Positions 1 to 6,941 of a stretch of 10,874 nt of DNA are shown here, in pieces. The stretch's first letter is position 1; every line of letters starts with the position of its first letter. Source of the stretch: Pseudomonadota bacterium (GTDB lineage Bacteria > Desulfobacterota > Desulfobulbia > Desulfobulbales > Desulfobulbaceae); contig WQUH01000186.1 of NCBI GenBank assembly GCA_009782165.1, forward strand, positions 1 to 10,874, read 5' to 3'. The notes beneath the pieces are model-generated. The model was not told the DNA's origin. It did not search any database and saw nothing but the letters and a program-made list of their open reading frames with translations. A program made the position numbers and the translations under genes.

Positions 1-41
1 TCCCGCAGGCTGGTGTTGCCGCAGCAGAGGATCAGATTCAT
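1..41 (-). CDS. Start of an unidentified gene downstream of the lapC-like gene (partial)
   Basis: Only the first 13 codons are inside the window; they read MNLILCCGNTSLR from an ATG at 41-39. The start is supported by a GGGAG ribosome binding site at 50-54, eight bases upstream and lying in the last codons of the fusion-protein gene. It is also supported by the spacing of two bases after that gene's TGA (44-46). This is a typical translationally coupled arrangement, so the gene is probably the third member of the transporter operon. The residues seen are too few to assign a family. The product may not be part of the secretion apparatus, because the three standard components are already present. 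Confidence 0.55.
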   Translation of the reverse strand, partial: MNLILCCGNTSLR

Positions 42-43
42 AG

Positions 44-1417
44 TCAACGCTCCCGCAGGGCCGTGTATTTGGCGCGCAGCACAGGTTTCAGCAGATAGGA
101 GAGAATGCTCTTTTTGCCGGTGAGAATATCCACCGAGGCCACCATGCCCGGCATGATGGGCAGGGGTTTGTCCTTGTCGCCCAGGTGGTTCTGTTTGGTG
201 CGCAACCGCACCAGGTAGAAGTCATGGCCTTGCTTGTCGGTGATCGAATCGGCGCTGATGTGTTCGAGTTGCGCTTCCAGACCGCCGTAAATGGTGAAAT
301 CATAAGCCGTGAACTTGATCATGGCCTGTTGGTTGGGATGGAGAAAGGCGATGTCGGACGGCTTGATCCGCGCCTCGACCAGCAGGGTGTCTTCCAGGGG
401 CACGATCTCGACCAGGTCCATGCCCGGCTGGATGGTGCCGCCGACGGTGTTGACCTTGATCTGGTTGATGGTGCCGTACACCGGGGAGCGGACAGCGGTG
501 CGCTGCAAGCGGTCCATCAGGGCCTCGGCGTTGGCGCTGATGCCTTCCAGCTTGGAATAGGCCTCGTTCAACTCGGCCCTGGCCGTATTGAAAAAGGCGA
601 GCCGTTCGTTTTCGATGGCCTTCTGGGCCTCGGCGATCTTGGATTCCACCTTGGGAATCGCAACCCGGGCGGCCTCGATATTGCCGTTCATCTCACTGGA
701 TTGCCGTTGCAGCCGCAGCACCTCGACCTGGGAGACCGCCCCCTGCGAAACCAGCGGCTTGGTCATGGCCAGCTCCCGTTGCAGCAGCCCTGAAGTCCTT
801 GACAATTCATCCAGCCTGGAGCGCAGCTCGGTCAGTTCCTGCTTGCGCTGGTTCCACTGCTCCTGCAGGATTTGCAGTTTGGCGGCCAGTTGCTCCTTGC
901 GCGAAGTGTACAGTTGCTGCTCGCGCAACCCGATCTCCGGCTTTTCCGTGACCACCTCCTCGGGCACGGCAAACGGCTTGTCCTTGGTTTCGGCTTCCAG
1001 CCTGGCAATCTGGGCCTTCAGCGACAGGTAATTGACCCGGCTTTCCTGGTAAGGGGCGGAAAATCTGGTTTTATCGATCTCCAGCAGCAACTGGTCCTTT
1101 TCGACGATGTCGCCGACCTTGATCAGCAATTTGTCGAGGATGCCGCCCTCCAGGTTCTGGACCACCTGGATCTGCTGAGACGGGATAACCTTGCCGTCGC
1201 CCCGCGTCACCTCGTCGATCTGGGAAAAGGAGGCCCAGAGGATGAAAAACAGGAAAAAGAGACCGGTCAGCCAGATAATCAGCCGGCCGCCGCGGGGATT
1301 CTGCAGCAGCAGCGTCGAGCGGATGTCGGTGGTCAGATCCGGGTCGGGTTCCGTCAGCCGGCGGAACATGCCGGGAGAGGCCGGCGGAGGAGTGGCGGGT
1401 GTTTGCTGTCCGTTCAT
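44..1417 (-). CDS. lapC: HlyD-family type I secretion membrane fusion protein, LapC-like
   Basis: Periplasmic adaptor (457 aa) that links the inner-membrane ABC transporter to the outer-membrane channel. The N-terminus is proline-rich and cytoplasmic (about residues 1-45) and is followed by one membrane segment (about 46-63). Next come the first half of the lipoyl domain (about 83-116, with NLEGGIL) and a long Glu/Gln/Lys/Arg-rich coiled-coil hairpin (about 120-305). The second lipoyl half has the typical RSPVYGTI and TVGGTIQPG motifs (310-332). A beta-barrel region ends in the family signature PGMVASVDILTGKKS (423-437). Length and domain order are typical of HlyD proteins of adhesin exporters. 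The ATG start lies 12 bases after the ABC transporter stop, with no good Shine-Dalgarno, so translation probably depends on coupling. The family assignment is firm. The Lap naming rests on the adjacent lapD and lapG genes. Confidence 0.93.
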   Translation of the reverse strand: MNGQQTPATPPPASPGMFRRLTEPDPDLTTDIRSTLLLQNPRGGRLIIWLTGLFFLFFILWASFSQIDEVTRGDGKVIPSQQIQVVQNLEGGILDKLLIKVGDIVEKDQLLLEIDKTRFSAPYQESRVNYLSLKAQIARLEAETKDKPFAVPEEVVTEKPEIGLREQQLYTSRKEQLAAKLQILQEQWNQRKQELTELRSRLDELSRTSGLLQRELAMTKPLVSQGAVSQVEVLRLQRQSSEMNGNIEAARVAIPKVESKIAEAQKAIENERLAFFNTARAELNEAYSKLEGISANAEALMDRLQRTAVRSPVYGTINQIKVNTVGGTIQPGMDLVEIVPLEDTLLVEARIKPSDIAFLHPNQQAMIKFTAYDFTIYGGLEAQLEHISADSITDKQGHDFYLVRLRTKQNHLGDKDKPLPIMPGMVASVDILTGKKSILSYLLKPVLRAKYTALRER

Positions 1418-1429
1418 GGTTGGGTGCGC

Positions 1430-3607
1430 CTACAGTTGAATCTGTCCGGTTCTTATGGCGGTCATGACTTGTTCGCGCGGGCCGTCGGCCACCACCACGC
1501 CGCTGTTGATGAGCACGATCCGGTCGACCAGATCGAGCAGCGAGCCGCGGTGAGTGATCAGGATAAAGGTCTTGCCCGGCAGCAGTTGCCCCAGGTTCTG
1601 CTTGAGCCGGGTCTCGCTGCGGCTGTCCATGGAACTGCTCGGTTCGTCGAAAACCAGGATGGGCGGATCGTGCAGCAGGGCACGGGCAATGGCGACGCTC
1701 TGCCGCTGGCCGCCCGAAAGGCCGCGGCCCTGCTCGCCGATCTCCAGATCAAACCCCTTGGGGTGTCTGCCGACGAATTCGCTGGCGCCGGAAAGCTGCG
1801 CGGCCCGGAGGATGCGGTCGTCTTCCACCTCCGGCGAGCCGAGGATGATGTTCTCCCTGATGGTGCCGCGGAACAGGGTGATATCCTGGGGGACATAGCC
1901 GACGAAGCGGCGCAGTTCGGCCGGATCGATCTGGCGGATGTCGGTGTCGTCGAGGGTGACCATGCCGCCGGTGGGCTCGTAGAGGCCGAGCAGCATTTTG
2001 CCCAGCGTGGTCTTGCCCGAGCCGATGGCGCCGATGATCGCGACCCGTTCGCCGGGTTCGATGCTCAGGGAGATATTGTTCAGCGCCAGGCCGGCCTGTT
2101 CGGGATACTGAAAGTTGACCTGCTCGAAGGCGATCTTGCCCCGGCACTCGGCCCGGTGCAGGAAGGCGCGGTCCGGCGGCCGTTCCACGGGCAGTTGCAT
2201 GACGGCGTCCAGATCCATCAGGGCGGCCTTGGCCTGGTGGTAGCGGGTGGCGAGATTGACGACCTGGGACATCGGCGCGATGGCCTGGCGGGAGAGGATG
2301 AGCAGGGCGATGATGCCGCCCTGGGTCAGTTCGCCGGCCGCTATCCGGTAGACGCCCGCAATCACTGTCGCCACCGTGGCCAGGTTCATGACGAAGTCGG
2401 CAAAGTGGGTCACGGAGGAGGAAAAGATCCGGGACCGGCTGCCCCAGGTGGCGATAAAACTGACGGTTTCCTCCCAGGCGCGCTGGAACTGGCTTTCCGC
2501 GCCCAGCATCTTGACGGTTTCGATGCCGGCAAGTCCTTCGACCAGGATCGAGTTTTTCTGGGCCGATGCCGACAGGGATTGTTCCACCGCATGTTTGAGC
2601 GGTTTCTGCACGGCCAGAGCGAACAGCCCCATCATCAGCACGGCGCCCAGATGGATGCAGACGATCGGCCCGCCCAGCCAGCCGATGGCGACCAGACCCA
2701 GGAGCATGAAGGGCAGGTCGATGATGGCGGTAATCGAAAACGAGGTGATGAAGTCGCGGATCGTTTCGAACTGTTGCAGCTTCTTGGAAAACGCGCCCAC
2801 CGATTTGGGCCGCACCTCGAGCCGCAGGCCGAGGACGTGTTCCAGCAGGGCCGCCGAGACCCGCAGGTTGGTCTTTCTGCCGGCCTCATCGATGAAGTAT
2901 CCCCGCAGCCCCTTCAGAATCAGGTTGAAGATGTAGACCACGCCGATGCCGATGCCGAGAACCCACAGCGTTTCAAAGGCCAGGTTGGGGATGACCCGGT
3001 CGTAGACGTTCATGGTGAAGAAGGGGCTCGCCAGGCTGAAGATGTTGATCAGCAGCGAGGCCAGGAGCACGTCCCGGTAGATCCGCCAGGAGGAGAAGAT
3101 CGGCCCCCAGAACCAGTGGGTGTCCTTGGGGAGGATCATCTGCCGCTGTTCGAGTTGCCGGTCTTTGCGGAACTTGGGCCGGACGAAAAAGGCAAAGCCG
3201 CTGTATCGGCCCTCGAGTTCGGCCAGCGGGAGTTCGGTCTCGCCCAGGCCGGTCTGCGGCAGGACAACGGTCGCCTGCTGCCGGTCTTGCTCGATGCCCA
3301 CCAGCAGACAGGCCTGGCCGCCGTCGAGCAGCAGGACGGTCGGCAACTCGAGCGCGGACATCACGGCCAGGGGACGCCTGAGCAATCGGGCCGTCAGTCC
3401 GGCCCTGTCGGCGGCGCGGCTGAACAGATCCACGGTGAGACGGTTGTCCACCAGGGGCAGACCGGCGCGCAGCCCGGTACGGGAGACCGGCGCATTGTAC
3501 AGTCTGCCGAGCTGGAGCAAACAGTCGGCGAGGGGATCGTCAACGGAGTCGGCCCCGGGATTCAAACGCCAGTTTTCGGGTTGCTGGCTGGGTTCTGTTG
3601 CATTCAT
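1430..3607 (-). CDS. lapB: Type I secretion ABC transporter (permease-ATPase), LapB-like, with degenerate C39 domain
   Basis: Inner-membrane exporter (725 aa from the ATG at 3607) that powers secretion of a type I substrate. The N-terminal ~140 residues resemble a C39 peptidase domain but have lost it catalytically. Proline sits where the DCG cysteine is expected, and the usual catalytic His region reads GQACLLVGI. It is therefore a C39-like docking domain, as in HlyB and LapB. The transmembrane domain covers about 175-450. The nucleotide-binding domain has Walker A GAIGSGKT (526-533), Q-loop VPQD (Q574), signature LSGGQ (630-634), Walker B ILVFDEP (650-656) and H-loop His686. An in-frame GTG at 3619 would add four residues; neither start has a clear Shine-Dalgarno and I prefer the ATG. 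An extended -10 promoter lies about 50 bases upstream. Confidence 0.94.
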   Translation of the reverse strand: MNATEPSQQPENWRLNPGADSVDDPLADCLLQLGRLYNAPVSRTGLRAGLPLVDNRLTVDLFSRAADRAGLTARLLRRPLAVMSALELPTVLLLDGGQACLLVGIEQDRQQATVVLPQTGLGETELPLAELEGRYSGFAFFVRPKFRKDRQLEQRQMILPKDTHWFWGPIFSSWRIYRDVLLASLLINIFSLASPFFTMNVYDRVIPNLAFETLWVLGIGIGVVYIFNLILKGLRGYFIDEAGRKTNLRVSAALLEHVLGLRLEVRPKSVGAFSKKLQQFETIRDFITSFSITAIIDLPFMLLGLVAIGWLGGPIVCIHLGAVLMMGLFALAVQKPLKHAVEQSLSASAQKNSILVEGLAGIETVKMLGAESQFQRAWEETVSFIATWGSRSRIFSSSVTHFADFVMNLATVATVIAGVYRIAAGELTQGGIIALLILSRQAIAPMSQVVNLATRYHQAKAALMDLDAVMQLPVERPPDRAFLHRAECRGKIAFEQVNFQYPEQAGLALNNISLSIEPGERVAIIGAIGSGKTTLGKMLLGLYEPTGGMVTLDDTDIRQIDPAELRRFVGYVPQDITLFRGTIRENIILGSPEVEDDRILRAAQLSGASEFVGRHPKGFDLEIGEQGRGLSGGQRQSVAIARALLHDPPILVFDEPSSSMDSRSETRLKQNLGQLLPGKTFILITHRGSLLDLVDRIVLINSGVVVADGPREQVMTAIRTGQIQL

Positions 3608-3657
3608 GGCGTGGCGCACAGTCCGGTTGTGGAGCGGTCGAGATGTATGGTATGGTC

Positions 3658-3687
3658 ATTCTAGCACAAGCAAATCCAACTCAACAA
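3658..3687 (-). promoter_or_regulatory. Candidate sigma70 promoter for the lapBC-like operon
   Basis: On the minus strand an extended -10 element reads TGC-TAGAAT (hexamer 3658-3663, TG element 3664-3666). The hexamer is one mismatch from TATAAT plus a TGn motif. Upstream are weak -35 candidates: TTGAGT at 3679-3684 (15-bp spacer) or TTGTTG at 3682-3687 (18-bp spacer). It lies in the 100-bp divergent spacer and fires toward the ABC transporter start. Assigned by eye only; extended -10 promoters tolerate a poor -35. Confidence 0.45.
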
Positions 3688-3707
3688 GAGGTTCATCGGA
3701 GCGGACA

Positions 3708-4046
3708 ATGTTATATATCGAACGGGACGCGGACGGCGCCATTGCCGCCATCCACCGAGCCAAGGGGGAACAGCCGGAGCCGGGACGGGAACCCGCTTCT
3801 CTGTCCGATCCCGAAGTCATATCTTTTCTTAAATCCAACGAAGACGAGTTGCCGCCGGATTTGCAACTGCTCTCCTCGGACGCCACGATTGCGCGGGTGC
3901 TCGAGGATCTGGTCGATGTGCTGATCGCCAAAAAACTGATCCTGATCACCGACCTGCCGCCCCAGGCGCGGGAAAAGCTGCTCAACCGCAAGCGGCTCCG
4001 GGCCCAGATGGCCGATCAGCAACTGACGGTCGACGATATCCTCTGA
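3708..4046 (+). CDS. Small conserved-looking protein of unknown function (112 aa)
   Basis: The only plus-strand gene. The ATG at 3708 is preceded by GGAG at 3698-3701 with six bases of spacing; the open frame continues upstream but has no comparable start signal. The product begins MLYIERDADG, has an acidic middle and a helical segment RVLEDLVDVLIAKKLI, and then TDLPPQAREKLLNRKRLR. There is no signal peptide or membrane segment, so it is probably cytoplasmic. From memory it resembles a family of short proteobacterial proteins often labelled 'tryptophan synthase subunit beta-like'. That label is not functional evidence: the protein is far too short and has no PLP-binding motif. It is divergent from the transporter genes and its stop is 8 bp from the convergent lapD stop. 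Its fixed place inside a Lap locus may be meaningful but no role can be assigned. Confidence 0.82.
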   Translation: MLYIERDADGAIAAIHRAKGEQPEPGREPASLSDPEVISFLKSNEDELPPDLQLLSSDATIARVLEDLVDVLIAKKLILITDLPPQAREKLLNRKRLRAQMADQQLTVDDIL

Positions 4047-4054
4047 TTGGCTCC

Positions 4055-6016
4055 CTACTCCGGCGACACCGGTTCGGGCCGCTGGATCAGAAAACCCTGG
4101 ACGGCATCGATGGGCAGGCCGGCGACGGCCTGCCACTGCTGTTCGGTTTCGATACCCTCGACCACCACCTTGATGTCGAGGCTGTGCGCCACGGTGCACA
4201 GCGCGTTGACAAAGAAGTGGCTGTCATCGTCAGTCTCCCGCAATTCATTGGTGATGCCCCGGTCGATCTTGACGTAGTTGGGCAGCAGGGAATTGAGATA
4301 GCCGAAATGCGAGAAGGCCTGGCCGAAATGATCGATGCCGATCCCATGGCCCATGGCCCTGATTTTCTGCGCAAAGGGCTTGATGAGGTGGAGAAAGCGA
4401 ACCGCGCGGAATTCGGGGAATTCGATCTGGATCGACAGGCCGGAGTCGGCGCAGCGGCGCAACTGGCCGGAGAGCCAGGCCACGAACTCGTTGTCGGCCA
4501 GCGACAGCGGCGAGAGATTGATCATCACCTGCTGCGGGGCAAACCGTTTCGGCGGCAGGCTGAGGAACCGTTCCAGGATCAGGCGGTCGAGGGCCGGCAT
4601 CAATCCGAGCTGCTCCGCCAGGGGCACGACCCTGCCGATCGACAGGTGGTTGCCCTGGTCGTCGCGCATCCGGGCCAGCAGTTCATGGTACATGATCTGG
4701 CTCCGGTCGCCGCGGCTGACCACCGGCTGGCTGTACAGCACGACTGAACCCTTGGCGAGCAGGTCTTCCAGCAAGGGCCGCCAGTCGCTCCTGTCGATGG
4801 CGGCCGCTCCCGGATCGTCGGTCGGCGGGACGATCACGGCGCGGTTGTCGTTGTGGTAGCGGGCGGTCGCCATGGCCGCGTCAGCCATGGCAAGCAGGGT
4901 GCCCAATTCGACCTCCCGATCGTAGATCGTGCCGCCGCAGACCACGGGAAACGGCTGCTCGGGCTGGAAGGAATCCGACGGACCCAGGTCGGCGAGAATG
5001 GCGTCGGCCAACTGGCCGGCCACGGATATGTCCGCGTTGGGGAGCAGCAGGGCGAGGTCGCCGCCGCTCAGCCGGGCGGCGATGGCCTCGGGCAGTTTCG
5101 CGCAGGCCCGCTGCATGCACGCGGCCGTCTCCTTGATCAGTTGGTCGCCGGCCACGTAGCCCTGTTCCTGGTTGATCGCGTTCAGGTTGCGGATCTGAAA
5201 CAGGAGCAGGGCGCCCTTGACCGGAGTCGTTTTGCCCCCGAGTTTGGTCTTGACCTGTGTCGCCAGAAAGCGTCTGTTGCCCAGGCCGGTGAGCGAATCC
5301 TGGTAGACCCGCTGCCGCAGGTTTTCGGCAATGGCCGTCTGTTCGTCGAACAGCGTCCGGATGCGTTCGGTCATCCGGTTCATGGCCAGCACCACCCGCC
5401 GCAGTTCCCTGATCCGGGGCAGCCGCTCCTGGATGATGAAGTTCCGGTCGCACAGGGCCTGCGCCTGTTCCTCGACCTTGCGCAGGGGACGGAGGAGCCG
5501 GTTCAGGGCAAGGCCGCCCAGCACGGCCACGGCCACGGCGATGGCGGCGCACCACTGCGCCGCCGCCCGCGCGGATTGCCAGAGGGTTGTGTAGGCATAG
5601 CCGGGATGACTTTCGACCAGGACCGATCCGGCCTGCTGCCAGCCGTTCATGACCAGGGCCTCGGCCTGTGGGGCCTCCAGCGGCGCCAGGCGGATAAACC
5701 AACTCGGCACGCCCTCGATGGCCTGGTCGGCTTGCCGGTCGATCAGCACCTTGCCCCCGATGTCGCGCATCTGGATGCGCTGATAAAATCCCCGATCGAA
5801 CAGGGCGTTGATCATCGCCTCCATGGCCGGGATATCCGTCCCTTTGGCCAGGGTGCTCAAGGAAAGGCCGAGCGCGGTCGCGGTGTCCTGGGCGTGGGAT
5901 TCCATCTGCTCGGCGAGAAAGTCGCGGGTGCGCTTGTGGTCGCCGATCCAGAGGCCCGCGCTCAGGCAGGCCAGGGTGAGCAGGGTGAAGAGCAGCAGTT
6001 GTCGGTACAGTGTCAT
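4055..6016 (-). CDS. lapD: LapD-like c-di-GMP receptor (periplasmic domain-HAMP-degenerate GGDEF-degenerate EAL)
   Basis: Inner-membrane receptor (653 aa) expected to sense cytoplasmic c-di-GMP and to hold LapG in the periplasm. Order: membrane segment (5-24); LapD/MoxY-type periplasmic domain (about 25-150) with the typical SHAQDTATALGLSLS and SHPGYAY stretches; second membrane segment (about 155-174); HAMP (about 171-225); GGDEF domain (236-396); EAL domain (412-645). The GGDEF site reads SGGDL (317-321). The EAL motif is ELL (445-447) and the DDFG motif is IDHFG (561-565), so neither activity is expected. Elements used for ligand binding remain, such as VKID and the VEGIET glutamate E620. 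W126 in the GWQQAG hairpin is near the tryptophan (W125) that contacts LapG in P. fluorescens LapD. The ATG has an AAGGAA site at 6023-6028 and follows lapG by 15 nt, so the two are co-transcribed. Confidence 0.94.
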   Translation of the reverse strand: MTLYRQLLLFTLLTLACLSAGLWIGDHKRTRDFLAEQMESHAQDTATALGLSLSTLAKGTDIPAMEAMINALFDRGFYQRIQMRDIGGKVLIDRQADQAIEGVPSWFIRLAPLEAPQAEALVMNGWQQAGSVLVESHPGYAYTTLWQSARAAAQWCAAIAVAVAVLGGLALNRLLRPLRKVEEQAQALCDRNFIIQERLPRIRELRRVVLAMNRMTERIRTLFDEQTAIAENLRQRVYQDSLTGLGNRRFLATQVKTKLGGKTTPVKGALLLFQIRNLNAINQEQGYVAGDQLIKETAACMQRACAKLPEAIAARLSGGDLALLLPNADISVAGQLADAILADLGPSDSFQPEQPFPVVCGGTIYDREVELGTLLAMADAAMATARYHNDNRAVIVPPTDDPGAAAIDRSDWRPLLEDLLAKGSVVLYSQPVVSRGDRSQIMYHELLARMRDDQGNHLSIGRVVPLAEQLGLMPALDRLILERFLSLPPKRFAPQQVMINLSPLSLADNEFVAWLSGQLRRCADSGLSIQIEFPEFRAVRFLHLIKPFAQKIRAMGHGIGIDHFGQAFSHFGYLNSLLPNYVKIDRGITNELRETDDDSHFFVNALCTVAHSLDIKVVVEGIETEQQWQAVAGLPIDAVQGFLIQRPEPVSPE

Positions 6017-6031
6017 GGGTTGTTCCTTGTC

Positions 6032-6772
6032 CTATTCCGTTTCGCTGGCCATTCTGGCCAGCAGGTCATTCCAGCGTTTGACCCGGTCGCTGGTGCCGAC
6101 CAGTTTGCCTTTGCCGCGCTGTTTCGCCAGCCAGAGCCCCGCGCCGTTTATGCTGTAGACCGGCAGAAGATCGGTCCGCTGCGAGGACAGCAGGATGGAC
6201 TTGGTCAGGCTGTCGAGGACCAGCGGTTCCGCGCCGGGGCTTGGATAGTAGGTCAGAACCATGTGGGCCTGGTTGAGCCGCAGGGCCTTGACATAGGTCA
6301 GGGTCAGGCGCTCTTCGGGGATGCCGAGTTCGAGCAGGGTGAAGAATTTGGCGATGGCGAAATCCTCGCAGTCGCCGCCGTTGCTGGCGATGAACTCCAT
6401 CGGTGTCGACCAGTAATCGGGTTGATTCCAGTGGATGATATCGTCGATGTACGGCACGGCGTTCATGAACCGGTTGACCCGTTCCAGCTTGGCCCGATCG
6501 CTGCCCTCGGTGGTTTGGATCAGGGTCTGCCAGGCGAGCAGGCGGCCGCGGGCCTCGCTCCCGAACCGCTGGACCATCATGAGCAAGGTTTTTTCGGCGA
6601 TGACAAAGGCCTCTCCCTCTCCGGTCAGCACCCGCGAGCCCGGCACGAGCAGCAACAGCAGCAGCAACCACACAAACGGGCGCCGCAGCGGGGAAAGGGC
6701 GCACCACACGGGCGAAGGGCAAGCGGAGGGTGAGGAAGAGTGCGTGTGCATGGGATCAGAACAGGTTGCCAC
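6032..6772 (-). CDS. lapG: LapG-like periplasmic cysteine protease (bacterial transglutaminase-like, BTLCP family)
   Basis: Calcium-dependent periplasmic protease that, in characterised systems, cuts the N-terminal retention module of a surface adhesin when LapD releases it. The triad is visible: Cys135 in GGDCEDFA, His170 in NQAHMVL and Asp187 in VLDSL. Asp134 and Glu136 flank the cysteine, as do the calcium-binding residues of known LapG proteins. The family length of about 220-250 aa fits (246 aa). The N-terminus has an Arg pair followed by a run of seven leucines (36-42), which is a signal sequence with an unusually long n-region and no clear cleavage site. The start is uncertain: GTG at 6772 lies directly after an in-frame stop and 13 nt from AGGAGG (6786-6791), while ATG at 6751 has no Shine-Dalgarno. 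The downstream partner is the LapD-like receptor gene. Confidence 0.93.
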   Translation of the reverse strand: MATCSDPMHTHSSSPSACPSPVWCALSPLRRPFVWLLLLLLLVPGSRVLTGEGEAFVIAEKTLLMMVQRFGSEARGRLLAWQTLIQTTEGSDRAKLERVNRFMNAVPYIDDIIHWNQPDYWSTPMEFIASNGGDCEDFAIAKFFTLLELGIPEERLTLTYVKALRLNQAHMVLTYYPSPGAEPLVLDSLTKSILLSSQRTDLLPVYSINGAGLWLAKQRGKGKLVGTSDRVKRWNDLLARMASETE

Positions 6773-6800
6773 TCAGGTGGCCCATCCTCCTGAAAAGGAA

Positions 6801-6836
6801 CATGCCCGCCTCGTTTGGGAAGACAAGGCGAGCATG
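6801..6836 (-). repeat. Inverted repeat (stem-loop) between the tolC-like gene and lapG
   Basis: Arms 6801-6811 (catgcccgcct) and 6826-6836 (aggcgagcatg) are complementary at 10 of 11 positions with a 14-nt loop. The odd pair can be a G-U wobble in minus-strand RNA. On the minus strand the stem is followed by TTCCTTTTC and then by the AGGAGG preceding lapG. It could be a weak terminator after the outer-membrane factor gene or a structured lapG leader. The rest of the 169-bp spacer (6773-6941) shows no other clear feature. Confidence 0.5.
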
Positions 6837-6941
6837 GCTGCGCAGAGGCGAGGAATCCGCGCCGTTCAGCCCCCGTGCTGCCGCGTTGCGACGGCGTTGA
6901 GGCGAACGGAGCGGGTTTTGGTCATTGCAACGGGTTCGGCG

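Noticed and set aside
872..3664. 930-codon plus-strand open frame antisense to the transporter genes
   Set aside because: It runs opposite the ABC transporter, whose motifs are unmistakable. Its product is Gly/Gln/Asp/His-rich low-complexity sequence, typical of the antisense frame of GC-rich genes.
3708..4046. Calling the small gene a tryptophan synthase beta subunit
   Set aside because: The real enzyme is about 400 residues with a PLP-binding lysine and glycine-rich loop; none of this is present. The name would be an annotation artefact.
4853..6733. 626-codon plus-strand open frame antisense to lapD and lapG
   Set aside because: Same composition artefact; no domain is recognisable and the minus strand carries intact lapD and lapG.
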